Shown: positions 53,974-63,169 of the stretch, piece by piece
How the letters are laid out: every line of letters starts with the position of its first letter
Numbering within the stretch: position 1 is the stretch's first letter
Assembly: GCA_963575745.1 (NCBI GenBank)
Contig: CAUYUJ010015734.1
Coordinates: forward strand, 45,613-109,612
Direction: 5' to 3'
Length of the DNA: 64,000 nt
From: Prorocentrum cordatum
Taxonomy: Eukaryota; Sar; Dinophyceae; Prorocentrales; Prorocentraceae
The notes under the pieces: model-generated
Databases searched by the model: none
Told to the model about the DNA's origin: nothing
What the model saw: the letters and a program-made list of their open reading frames with translations, nothing else
Position numbers and translations under genes: made by a program

Positions 53974-55270
53974 TCAATCCGAGTCGTCGGAACCAGGGCC
54001 ATTTAAATCGGGAATCAAAAGAGGGGCAACATCCTCCTCCTCCCGAAGACCCGACACAATCCTCCGCAGGAGGGAGGAGTGGGACGACGACGACGCGGCG
54101 GCGGCGGCGACGGGCCAGCCTGCCCCCTCCCCGTGGAGGTGGCGGGCGGCCTCGGCCTCCGCACCGAAAACGTCGTCGTCGCCGTCACCTGGCGCGCGCG
54201 CTCGCCCCTGGGGCGACCTGCGGCGCGCGCCGTCGCTCGCTCCTTCCACCCCCGCACCCGACCCACCGTCCGCCCCACCGTCCCCGCCCCCTTCTCTAGC
54301 CCGAACACGGGCACGGACAGCAGACAGAGACTGGAGTGGCCGAGCAGCAGCTGGGATGGAGAGCGGGCGATTGGCGGCGATGTACTCGGCCACCACAGCT
54401 GGATTCGCCGCCTCGACCGCGGCGCACGACACCGCCCACGGCTTCTTGGGATGGAGCCCTCGCCTCAGCCGCCTGAGCGCCGTGGTGCCCGCACTGCTAC
54501 GCTGCTCATCAGCGCGTGGCTTCTCGCACCGTTTCGCCAGCATATGAATTCGGTGCTGCGCGAAATAACCGCACAGCATACAACAGAGGAGAGGGCGCTC
54601 CTGGTCCGCAACCTGCGTACTGGCCAGCTGGCGGCCATGGTTCGGGGAAGAGGTCAAGAGCTCCTGCACCAGACTCGGGAACCCCGAACATCCGACCTCG
54701 GGCCTGGAGTCCTCACAACCATTATAAAAGCAGAGACAATTGCTGCATCTGTGGCCCCACAACCAGGGCTCCCACGCATGCCAGCCGTCCGCTGCTTTAA
54801 AAAGTTTGACCCTCTTGTCTTGTTTCGGGGGCCTCTGGTGCTGGACCCCCGGAAACAGCGGCAAAATCTCGGCCGCTAGTCGTGCCGCCGTTTCGAGATC
54901 TCTGATCGAGCTACTGACTGCATCCCACTCGGCCTGAGCAGGCCGAGGGTGTAACAAAATAGCTTGCTTGGCTTCGCTGTCCGCTCGCCAATTAGCTTGA
55001 CCGATCCATCTTTCAGGAGCAGGGAGTGCATCAATCACGCTGAGATCACGGTGAGCTGGAGTATACACAGCTGGCGCATATCTGTTAGCCTGCATATGCT
55101 GTAACGCTCCACGACGTAAGCCCGAATACTTATGCTTTGGGTTAAGCTGCATCTGGGGAGAGCTGTTGCGCAACTGAACCGCATTCATACAATCACTGTA
55201 ACACGCAGCACCATACTGGGGTACGAAGATAGGGGGAGGCTGAGCGCAAGTTGTTCTGCCGCCTGACTCG
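53974..55270 (-). CDS. LINE copy 2 ORF2 C-terminal part: rest of RNase H and Cys-rich tail
   Basis: Frame-shifted continuation of ORF2. CYSDCMNAVQ and WRADSEAKQ supply the last two catalytic acids of RNase H. About 100 residues later come a first Cys pair, HRCSNCLCFYNGC, and then CCMLCGYFAQHRIHMLAKRC, followed by LRRLRRGLHPKK. The same order, CxxC ... CxxCGxY ... C ... LxxGxHPK, is in LINE copy 1, so this is a conserved module of the family. The acidic/Ala-rich end (SGLREEED, stop at 53974) is not shared. The frame upstream of about 55270 in this phase is a shadow. Confidence 0.8.
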
Positions 55271-58200
55271 TCTGCGGCAGGGATGGCCACACCGTGCCCT
55301 TTGCTGTCGCCACCTGCTGCCCATCGGTCCCCATGAAGACCCACGCATATGAGGCCCTGGAGAGTTCCTTTATCATGTGCGGGACACAAGAGCCATCGCC
55401 TGACACGCTCAGGCCCTCTGGGTTGAAGGCGCTCCAGTCCATGGGGGCGCCCTCAACATCGAACAAGGCAGGCTCATGCTCGTCGCTCGGCTGAGGCCAC
55501 GAGGAAGACGGGTGCCGAAACTTGAGTCCTGTGAAGAACTCCTGAGCACCTTCCTGTGCCTGCTGGTAGAAAGAATCAGTGGCCTGCACGGCCTCGCGGG
55601 CATTCTTGATCTCGGCTGACCCCTCACACTTGTACAGGCGGTGATGGATGGAGTCGGGTTGGTTGCAGACGGGGCACAAACCCTGCGACAGGTACCCCGC
55701 TCGGACGGCCCGATCCTCGCACCAACACCCGTCGCAGAAAATGGCTCTCACCATATACTTGCCCTGAGCGCTCAACCCCAAACCCTTGCCGTTAGCCTTA
55801 GTAATTGTACGAATGGGGTCAACGCAAACTCGCTCCCCCTCGCCCCAACCAAGCCGGCTACCCAGGACCCGCTCGTGATGTCTTTGGACACCTTCCCTAA
55901 GCAGGGCGTTAAGCATAGCAGGGGAGTTGTAAAAGAGCGAGAGCTCATTCCCTCGATCGTCAGTCCAGAGGAAGGGGCCATTACTTTTCCAACCGATCCG
56001 ATCCAGGGAGAGCCACGCTTTGGATATGGGGCCTTTCGTTTTTTCCCACAGAAGTCCTTCCTTGGGCACCGCCAACCACATGCGCCGAAGGTCGGGCAGC
56101 GTGAAGTGCGCGAGGCCAGGCTTAGTAGACGTGTGCCAGACGGCGCTGGCCCACGCTAAGGCGGGGGCGACCATGCTACGCCAGACAGGGTCGCCGTGCA
56201 GCACCGTCTTAGCCTTGACCGACACTCCCGCATGAGCGGGCGATTGAAAGGAAAGCATTATCGAACGAATCTTTTTGAGCTCGGCATCGGTGGCTCCAGT
56301 AACCGTGTCCCCGAAAGAGACGGCAGGCCGAACCCCCGCCGTGTAGATTTTCCCCATACGACCCTTGTCCCTCGGGAGGCTCTTTCTGAGGCGCCTAAGC
56401 TTACGATGCCTTCTAATCAGATCGGCAATCCTAGTCCTACGTTTAGCACACACCCCATGTTTGCCACGCTCGACCCCAGGCGCCAAATCAACCCCCAACG
56501 ACACGACATGGGTGCCCACCGTTCCAGCCAGCGTTCCGATCCTGCGTCCAAGCCGTAGCGACAGGGCAGGGGTGGAGGCGAAAGTGAGCAGCTTGTCGGC
56601 CGCAAGGCCGACTCCCAAATCGCGTTGGAAGGCCTCATGCAGATCTTCGGCGGCTTTGCCCAGGACCTCGACAACATGATCTGGGCTGCCGTACGCACTG
56701 ACAGCATCATCATCAATGTACGAGGCCAAAGCAACGTCACGGTTGCGCTCAAGAAACTTATCGAAAGGAGCCATGGCATAGACCTTGACACATATATCAT
56801 TGAGGCAGGACCCCGCTGGTAACCCTGACGTCGCAAAGAGTGGCACCAGGCTATGGTCCGTGCCGAGCCGCAGGATCCTCGGCCCGCGCCAAAAATTGAA
56901 AGTGACCTTCACCACGACGGCTGGCAGCCCCGCCGCCAAAGATCGATCGCGAAGAGTGGTGAGCCTGAACGACTCGTAGTATTTAGAGCCATCCCAAGAG
57001 AAACCTCCCGTGACTCCACCGTCCCCCTCTTCAGCTTCAGCTCTCACCGCCTGATTCCATATGCTGCCTTCCGCCGACTTCCCCGAACCGAAGGCCCAGT
57101 ACTTCCTGGGATGGTTTTCATCAAAGCCCAAGAGAGTGGAACGCCGAGCTTTCTCCCAGAGCCTAACTGGGGCAGCGCAAAGCAACGCAGGCCTGAGACC
57201 CCCTTTTGGTTTTTCGAGCAGGGGGAAGAGCATCCAATGCACCGCTTTCGGGAAGACTCCGATCTTCTCGATCACTTGAAACATGCAGCAGAGGGCCTCA
57301 AGGCCTTCGTCACAAAGCATACCGTAGTGTCTGACATGAATACCGTCCAAACTCTGAGCCGTGTGCGGGCTGAAGGTTTTACACGTAGCACGGGTATCAT
57401 CAGGCCTCAAGCGCTCAAAGCATTCGCGATCCAGAACTTCGAGGGGCTCGGGGCACGGCGTGGCCCCCCAGAAGGATCCTAACACGTTGGCTTCATTCGC
57501 GAGCAACTTGCGCAAGTCAGACGAGAACACACCCGGGGCCGTTTCGATGACCGTGGGGGCCCACTTTGGTTTTAAACGGGACAACTTGTGCATCTTCTTA
57601 GCCGAGCCAGAAAGCGCCTCTCTCTGCCATTGGTCCCAGCTCACCTTAGCACGGTTGTCGAGACCCGTACGGGCCGCATCAAAATCATCACTCCAATCGT
57701 CGAGCGCAGTCGTTAGCTTGTCGAGCCAACTGGCGATCTGGGTCCAATCCTGAGGGCGAGACGCCACTAACTGCCTGGCTGCACCGACGGTGGCGTCCAG
57801 CCTCACCGACAGTCCCTCGCCGTCGAAGGGCTGGTGGAGGCTGGCACACAGGTTACACAGCGCCTGGACGTCCAGGTGGTCAACAAAGTCGCGGTTCTCG
57901 TGAACCCTCAAAGCCGTGCACTGGAGATCTCGGGGCGACTGCTGGAGCCAAATCCACCCTTCCAAAACCAACTCTTCATCCTCGGGCCGTCGCCTCGGCT
58001 TGGCGAAAACAGAAACCCACTTGGCCGACGGCGGCAGCCCCTTGAGGCCTTTGTTTTTGATCGGGGTGTCGAGCTTACCTTCAAGCTCCAGCTCCATAAC
58101 ATCAGAAAAACTTTTCCAAGCTAAGTTCAGCAACTCCCACGCCACGTTGACAGCACCATGACTGGCAGATCTGTTAGCTTCCTCAGCAAGGGCCCGAGGG

Positions 58201-59678
58201 ATCACCCAAGACGGAGGTTGGGGGGAGGGGCCCAGAGGAAGCTCCCGCGGCAGCCTCTGATGAGTCTGATACACTAGCTGTCTGATCCCGCTAACACCTG
58301 CCTTGAAGTGCAACTGGACAGGCTTGTGCGGTCTGTGCGGCCATGTGGTGACGGTGATGGTCTTGTCAACCAACTTCGCCACAGCCGGCGAGACCGCGAA
58401 GTAATCGATGAACGAATTAGCCGCTGGCGTCGCACATGTTTCGACCGGGGGCTTTAAGATGACCGCGTTGGCTTTCCTCGGCACCCCCGACAGTTCAAGG
58501 ATCGATTCGTGGAAGTTCCAATCGCCACCCATAATCGCTAGGTGCTGGCCCTCTAAGGTCCCCCCCGCGCGTTTCAGGATATCCAAGTTACGTTTACTGA
58601 GGCCCTCAGAATGATACAAGTAAGCACACGCAGCAATAAGGGCTTTGGGCCACTGGGGAATGTCCAACTCGACTACGATGAGCCTATGGGGGGCCAGCGC
58701 GCCCTTCGGACACCATGATGGCCATCGAATACCCACCGACGTACGAGCGAAGATGGCCACTCCTGCGGATGTCTGGCCGCCGTCACATGGTGTTGACGGC
58801 GTGCAGAGAAGGTGCCAACCTAACGATAGCGCCTTGGCCGTCTTGTCCCCTTGCGTCTCATCGGTAAACCCAACCTCTTGAGCGAACAGCACCAGAGCTT
58901 CCGACCGAGCGAGACGTCTCTCGAGTGTCCTCCAGCTGTTACCGTTGTAGCACTCAAAAACCTGCCCTGGATGGTCGTCAGTTTTTAAACGACATGTTGG
59001 CGGCGGACAGACGGCCCCGAATTTCGAAGTCTTGAAACCCGAGCACAACGGCGTGCCACTGGAAGAGGGGGTGGAGCCAGCACCACCAGGAGCTGCTGAG
59101 CCCACGCTCTGCTGCTGCTGGGCGGCCCAGTTACCGACGACCCCTTCCGTTCTACAGTTAGTATTTCGAGCTGGATCCAGCGCCAGGTGGGGATGAGGAT
59201 GCGCCGAAAAAGCGCCACAATCGCTGCCCTGCTGGGCCTCGGGGTCGCGACAAACGGCCCCAGGAACCAAGAGAGCTTGGCCTGACCATGTCTCCATGGT
59301 CGTACACACCCCTGCCCTCTTAGCCGCAAGGGCCCCGACCGCAGAGGGCGCCAGGTCGGACAGGGGCGGGGAGACATGGCCTAGAGAGACCGACTGAACA
59401 TTACTACCCTGAGCCTCCGCCTCGGAGACTCTCAGCACAGGGGCCTGCCCATCAACCGCTTGATCACCGTCGAAGCTGCCGTGGAGCAGGTAGTCGAACA
59501 GGTACCACTGGATGCGCAACGAGTTCTGCCGCTGGACTGTCCAGTCAGCCCCGAAGTGCATCGCGTAAAAATCAAAAGCATCATCGGTCAAGACGGTGGG
59601 CACGCGCAGAGACTCGACTGGGCGATCTCCCCGAACTGGCCCTGGACCGTGATGTGAACTCCCACTCGACGCAGCCAT
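55185..59678 (-). CDS. LINE copy 2 ORF2: AP endonuclease, reverse transcriptase, start of RNase H
   Basis: About 1497 codons from the ATG at 59678 (MAASSGSS). The frame is open far upstream under ORF1, so the true start is unsure; +1 frameshifting or re-initiation is possible. Endonuclease about residues 240-450: ALVLFAQEVG, catalytic GGDWNFH, FIDYFAVS, WPHRPHKP. RT follows: LLEKPKGGLRPALLCAAPVR, FSWDGSKYYES, GLPAGSCLND and the active-site YIDDD near 56710. Zinc knuckle LCPVCNQPDSIHHRLYKC near 55640-55690. RNase H begins with SGDGS and AAEQLAL. A one-base shift around 55200-55270 then ends the frame early; RNase H continues in the next frame. Nicking by the endonuclease and target-primed copying by RT is the known mechanism of this class. 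Confidence 0.88.
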   Translation of the reverse strand: MAASSGSSHHGPGPVRGDRPVESLRVPTVLTDDAFDFYAMHFGADWTVQRQNSLRIQWYLFDYLLHGSFDGDQAVDGQAPVLRVSEAEAQGSNVQSVSLGHVSPPLSDLAPSAVGALAAKRAGVCTTMETWSGQALLVPGAVCRDPEAQQGSDCGAFSAHPHPHLALDPARNTNCRTEGVVGNWAAQQQQSVGSAAPGGAGSTPSSSGTPLCSGFKTSKFGAVCPPPTCRLKTDDHPGQVFECYNGNSWRTLERRLARSEALVLFAQEVGFTDETQGDKTAKALSLGWHLLCTPSTPCDGGQTSAGVAIFARTSVGIRWPSWCPKGALAPHRLIVVELDIPQWPKALIAACAYLYHSEGLSKRNLDILKRAGGTLEGQHLAIMGGDWNFHESILELSGVPRKANAVILKPPVETCATPAANSFIDYFAVSPAVAKLVDKTITVTTWPHRPHKPVQLHFKAGVSGIRQLVYQTHQRLPRELPLGPSPQPPSWVIPRALAEEANRSASHGAVNVAWELLNLAWKSFSDVMELELEGKLDTPIKNKGLKGLPPSAKWVSVFAKPRRRPEDEELVLEGWIWLQQSPRDLQCTALRVHENRDFVDHLDVQALCNLCASLHQPFDGEGLSVRLDATVGAARQLVASRPQDWTQIASWLDKLTTALDDWSDDFDAARTGLDNRAKVSWDQWQREALSGSAKKMHKLSRLKPKWAPTVIETAPGVFSSDLRKLLANEANVLGSFWGATPCPEPLEVLDRECFERLRPDDTRATCKTFSPHTAQSLDGIHVRHYGMLCDEGLEALCCMFQVIEKIGVFPKAVHWMLFPLLEKPKGGLRPALLCAAPVRLWEKARRSTLLGFDENHPRKYWAFGSGKSAEGSIWNQAVRAEAEEGDGGVTGGFSWDGSKYYESFRLTTLRDRSLAAGLPAVVVKVTFNFWRGPRILRLGTDHSLVPLFATSGLPAGSCLNDICVKVYAMAPFDKFLERNRDVALASYIDDDAVSAYGSPDHVVEVLGKAAEDLHEAFQRDLGVGLAADKLLTFASTPALSLRLGRRIGTLAGTVGTHVVSLGVDLAPGVERGKHGVCAKRRTRIADLIRRHRKLRRLRKSLPRDKGRMGKIYTAGVRPAVSFGDTVTGATDAELKKIRSIMLSFQSPAHAGVSVKAKTVLHGDPVWRSMVAPALAWASAVWHTSTKPGLAHFTLPDLRRMWLAVPKEGLLWEKTKGPISKAWLSLDRIGWKSNGPFLWTDDRGNELSLFYNSPAMLNALLREGVQRHHERVLGSRLGWGEGERVCVDPIRTITKANGKGLGLSAQGKYMVRAIFCDGCWCEDRAVRAGYLSQGLCPVCNQPDSIHHRLYKCEGSAEIKNAREAVQATDSFYQQAQEGAQEFFTGLKFRHPSSSWPQPSDEHEPALFDVEGAPMDWSAFNPEGLSVSGDGSCVPHMIKELSRASYAWVFMGTDGQQVATAKGTVWPSLPQTSQAAEQLALSLPLSSYPSMVLRVTVIV

Positions 59679-59802
59679 ACGTCGACCAATTTTCTTGGGC
59701 GGGGAGAGCACTGCTTGCTGGAGGGTGGGCCACTGCGCGTCACCAAGTACTGGGAATGGCTCCAACAATCCAGCGTCATCATCACCGCATAATCGATCAT
59801 CG

Positions 59803-60843
59803 TCAAAGCTGAGCCGTGCGTGGTCGTTTGAGTCGGGCTGCCGACAAAGCCTCCACGATCGCTCGCTTGTCTCCCTTGTGCTTCTCCCAGAAGGCCTCGA
59901 CATCGGCTGTATCCTGGAAGCATGCGTCCAGCTCCTCATCAGCATCCATAGGCACAGGCTCCGTGACACCGTCTTTACTGCCACTGGCCGCCTTTTTAGC
60001 ATTCTCCATGAAGAGCTTCTCGTAGTCCTTGAAGGCCTGGGACTCCAACATCTCTTTGATTTCATCCTTGCCCTGAAGAACCTCAGTAGGCAGCTCCAAG
60101 CTTGGGACACGAGGAAAAGCACGACCAGGAGCGTCTTGTGGGATGGAGTCCACGAGCTGCTGGTTGAGCGCCTTGACCTCGGCATCCAACGCTCTTTGCT
60201 TCGCCACCAAATCATCACGCTTCGCCTCTGCCTCCTTGATCGACTCGTTCTGGAGGCGCAGCTCTTCAGCGATTTGAGTCTGGCGCTTTTTGGCTTTCGC
60301 CAACCTGTGCCCGACATTGGTCTGTATCGTGATGTCCGACTTTTTGGCCTCCAACTTGGCACGCACATCACGGAGCTGTGCCAGCAAGAGATCCTTCGCC
60401 GTCGCCATGTGGTCTTTGTCACAAGACTTAATCGCCTCCTCCAGCTCGGTGGCCTGGGTGACCAGGGGGTCGTCCTCGGCCTCCGCGCCCTGAGCAGAGG
60501 ATGGCTGGGCTCCTCCTCCACCAATTGGGCCCTGGGGCCCCCCGGCCCCACCGCGAGGTTGGGCCGCCTTGATGAAGGAGTCGATGCGCTTCTGCATGTC
60601 CGCAATCTGCTTCTCAAGCTTAGACTGCTGACGCTCGCCCAGCTTCGGCGCGGGTCCGCCACCACCAGGGTCACGAGCAGGGCCACCAGCACCACCGAAC
60701 GTCTTAGCCTTTGCGATGACGTGCTTGGGCGCGGGGGCCCCGCAGCGGCACCGCAGCCTGCACGCCCAGTTGGACGTGAGCCCACATGTCTGGCATCCCC
60801 AGTACGGTAGCTTGGCACCCTTGACCACATCCTTATTCGCCAT
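59803..60843 (-). CDS. LINE copy 2 ORF1: zinc-finger, coiled-coil protein
   Basis: 346 residues from the first ATG (MANKDVV). Residues 15-36 form a compact zinc finger WGCQTCGLTSNWACRLRCRC, resembling the RanBP2 type (W, paired Cys, Asn, paired Cys). A Gly/Pro linker is followed by long heptad-like segments, about 72-95 (LGERQQSKLEKQIADMQKRI) and 125-225 (EEAIKSCDKDHM to VKALNQQLV), typical of a trimerising or oligomerising coiled coil. The C-terminus is acidic. It probably binds the element RNA. ORF2 lies in the +1 frame and is open across the ORF1 end, the same phase relation as in LINE copy 1. Confidence 0.8.
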   Translation of the reverse strand: MANKDVVKGAKLPYWGCQTCGLTSNWACRLRCRCGAPAPKHVIAKAKTFGGAGGPARDPGGGGPAPKLGERQQSKLEKQIADMQKRIDSFIKAAQPRGGAGGPQGPIGGGGAQPSSAQGAEAEDDPLVTQATELEEAIKSCDKDHMATAKDLLLAQLRDVRAKLEAKKSDITIQTNVGHRLAKAKKRQTQIAEELRLQNESIKEAEAKRDDLVAKQRALDAEVKALNQQLVDSIPQDAPGRAFPRVPSLELPTEVLQGKDEIKEMLESQAFKDYEKLFMENAKKAASGSKDGVTEPVPMDADEELDACFQDTADVEAFWEKHKGDKRAIVEALSAARLKRPRTAQL

Positions 60844-60962
60844 GCGCCCCCGCGGGGCAAAGTACGTCGCTGCTCCTGCAGGAGCTCACCAATCACCGAG
60901 CCAAAATCAGCTCGCAGCAGCACTTAGCCGCTCTGAAGGTGTACTGCTGCAAGCCCAAAAAA

Positions 60963-60979
60963 CTTGGGCCAGAACGGCT
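60963..60979 (-). other. DinoSL-like sequence at the LINE copy 2 5' end
   Basis: On the minus strand the element starts AGCCGTTCTGGCCCAAG, 14 of 17 identical to the last 17 nt of the dinoflagellate leader. All three changes are transitions. It begins exactly at the edge of the target duplication, so it is part of the copied RNA and not of the flank. Confidence 0.82.
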
Positions 60980-60995
60980 AGCGGGGATAGCGGGA
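60980..60995. repeat. Target-site duplication of LINE copy 2, 5' side
   Basis: AGCGGGGATAGCGGGA, identical to 53819-53834. Confidence 0.95.
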
Positions 60996-61150
60996 GAGGA
61001 GGGAGGGGAATGAGGAGGAGGAAGAGGAGGAGGAGGAGGAGGAGGAGGAGGAGCAGGAGGAGGAGGGATATCATGATGACGATGAGAAGGAGGAGGAGGA
61101 GGAGGAGGAGGAGGAGGAGGAGGAGGAGGAGGAGGAGGAGGAGGCGGAGG
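60996..61150. repeat. (GGA)n tract next to the LINE copy 2 5' end
   Basis: On the element's strand this is (CTC)n, ending about 20 bp before the leader-like start, with the target duplication between. Confidence 0.88.
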
Positions 61151-62569
61151 ACGTTTTCGATGGCGCCGGGAAAAACCTGTCCCCGCGCAGGCGCGAACAC
61201 CAACCAGTCATTGTCCATCCTGTCCATGCCGGCGGGCGGGGCACGCGCCCAGTTGTGAGGAGGGAGACGTAGCAAGAGAGCGGGGCGCAAGAGAGCAAGA
61301 GAAGCAGGAAGGGCCACAAGGGGGGCCGGCAGGGCACTCGGATGGACGGCCGCCTGCCCCCCCCCCCCCTGGCGCGCAAGGGCCAGGACGCGTGGCTCCG
61401 CCTGGCCTTCGCGAGACCCGCCGAAGACCCGCAGCCTAACTGCAGGCAGACCCAGCCATCACCAGCAGCCGCAGAGGCGCAACGGAGCACCACCAAACGG
61501 GGGGCACCAAAGGGAAGGCAAAACGCGCAGTTCCGCAGCGCCGGAGGAACATCTGCAGCAGGGGACAGAGCACACAAAGGGGAACCGCCACGGGGAGGGG
61601 GGGGATGGGAGGGAGGGACGCCACATGAGAAAACGAGACTCGATGGGCTGCCCGAACACCATCCCATGGGAAACAATCTACCTTTGGGACAGGTCGCCGC
61701 GAGCCTCGTGCTTCAACGATCACAGCCTCACTTCCCTGCGCGCGCGCGCGATCCGCAACGGAAAGTCCAACAACACTAGCAAAAGAAACGACGCAAATAC
61801 ACGCAAACACGCGCAGCGCACAGCACGCCAGCGCGACGTTGCATCGGCGCCTGCCCGCGCTACCTCCCCACAGGATTGCTTGGCCAATCAAGGCCGATCG
61901 GCCTTCCTAGTCACGACGCGGCACACATATGATGGAAGAACGATGTTCCAACTTTACCTTGTTCGGTTCTCACGCTGGCGCGTGCCAGAATACTTCAATG
62001 GCCTCCCTTCCCACGGGAGTGGAGGCTATTGCAGCATGAGCGGTTCAAGGACAAGTCGAACGAAAGGCGACACAAAAAGCAACGCAAATGGTGACACAAA
62101 AAGGAACACAAATGGTGTCACGAAAAGAATCCATGGGAAGCGACCCTCGACGGCCCGCCGCGGCAAGCCGACCTGAATGCCTTTTCGCGGGCGCTTATCC
62201 TGGCGATCGCCCCAGCGCGTCTGCGGGCGCAGAAGCTGGCATGGAAACCCTAAACGGCGAGGTCTATTTGAGAAAGTGGTTCGGCAACCGAATGGTGCCG
62301 ACTACGCGCGCCCGCTCATCTACAAGCCGCACGCATACATCGACCGACGCCTACGCTCATCGCAGCAAGATGACCAGCCATCGGCCTGACGGTCAAGGTC
62401 CCTCGCCCAGACATGCCATCTGCAGCTGCTTCTCACGGGTCGGCTCTTGGTTCGCTCGAAGCGAGCATTGTTTGTGCTTTCGCTCCCTTGCCGCGAGCAG
62501 GGAGTGCTCGCTATGGCAGCGAGAGCACGCCGCAGGTCGTAGCCGGCGAGACAGAACAGGGTAGCCTTA
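61151..62569. other. No recognised gene
   Basis: A plus-strand frame of 183 codons (61625-62176) contains a repeated 'GDTK.N.NG' peptide from an 18-bp tandem repeat (62062-62120). I do not recognise it, and composition alone does not justify a call. Confidence 0.4.
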
Positions 62570-62725
62570 GGTCGGGCATGTCCTCCTACAGGCGGAGTTT
62601 CGACGAGCAATGAAACATAACAAACCATGCTCAAGAAGAGCCAACAAAAGAACCGAAAAACAAGGTCTCCTGACTATGTTTGGGCTGTTTTTGAAGATTC
62701 CTCCTGTAGAGGGACGTGCCCGACT
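62570..62725. mobile_element. MITE family M5, copy 3
   Basis: 156 bp flanked by TA (62568-62569, 62726-62727). 'gtcgggcatgtcctcctacagg', 'gtttcgacga' at the left and 'cctcctgtagagggacgtgcccgac' at the right (in segments) are inverted repeats. Confidence 0.85.
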
Positions 62726-62879
62726 TAAGGGTAGCCTCGCACTTCAACAAGGGCCTCGCGCCCACGGGCGTGGGAAGGAGAGGGCCCGCGCCAGCAGTTT
62801 TCGGTGCCGGGTCTGAGCGAAGGCGCCTCCCTTGCGGCAGCCGCAGGTGGCGACGAGACTCCGCCTGATCAAAGCAGGA

Positions 62880-63075
62880 TGAGGGGGAGGAGTAGTAGTA
62901 GTAGTAGTAGGAGGAGGAGGAGGAGGAGGAGGAGGAGGAGGAGGAGGAGGAGGAGGAGGAGGAGCAGAAGGACGAGGACGAAGACGGAGACGAAGAGAGG
63001 AGGAGGAGGAGGAGGAGGAGGACGAGGACGAAGAGGAGGACGAAGAGAAGGAAGAAGAGGAGGATGAGGAAAGGA
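62880..63075. repeat. (AGT)n and (GGA)n/(GAC)n tract
   Basis: Six AGT units, about 70 bp of pure GGA, then mixed GGA/GAC. On the minus strand it is (CTC)n, but no leader-like sequence follows. Confidence 0.85.
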
Positions 63076-63169
63076 AGGATAATGGGGGGCGCCTGGCGAT
63101 CGCACGAGCTCAAGGTCTCGGAAGTGCCTCCAGCCACCTTCAAACTAACCCCCCTGCGCTCACACCGCC

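Larger units (their letters stand above)
53835..60979 (-). mobile_element. LINE copy 2, nearly intact non-LTR retrotransposon (7.1 kb)
   Basis: Complete element with defined ends: a perfect 16-bp target duplication, a terminal (A)9 (53835-53843) at the 3' end and a DinoSL-like sequence as the first 17 nt at the 5' end. Gene order is ORF1, then an ORF2 with AP endonuclease, RT, zinc knuckle, RNase H and a cysteine-rich C-terminal region. The 5' UTR is about 135 nt and the 3' UTR about 130 nt. One frameshift in RNase H is the only obvious lesion. The full length and intact duplication point to recent insertion. Same family type as LINE copy 1, but the two are well diverged. Confidence 0.95.

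Noticed and set aside
59803-60923. N-terminal third of a 1912-codon minus-strand frame
   Set aside because: It lies under ORF1 in another phase, with Arg/Ser-rich shadow composition. ORF2 proper starts later.
61625-62176. 183-codon plus-strand gene
   Set aside because: Unrecognised, partly made of an 18-bp tandem repeat, no splice or leader signals.
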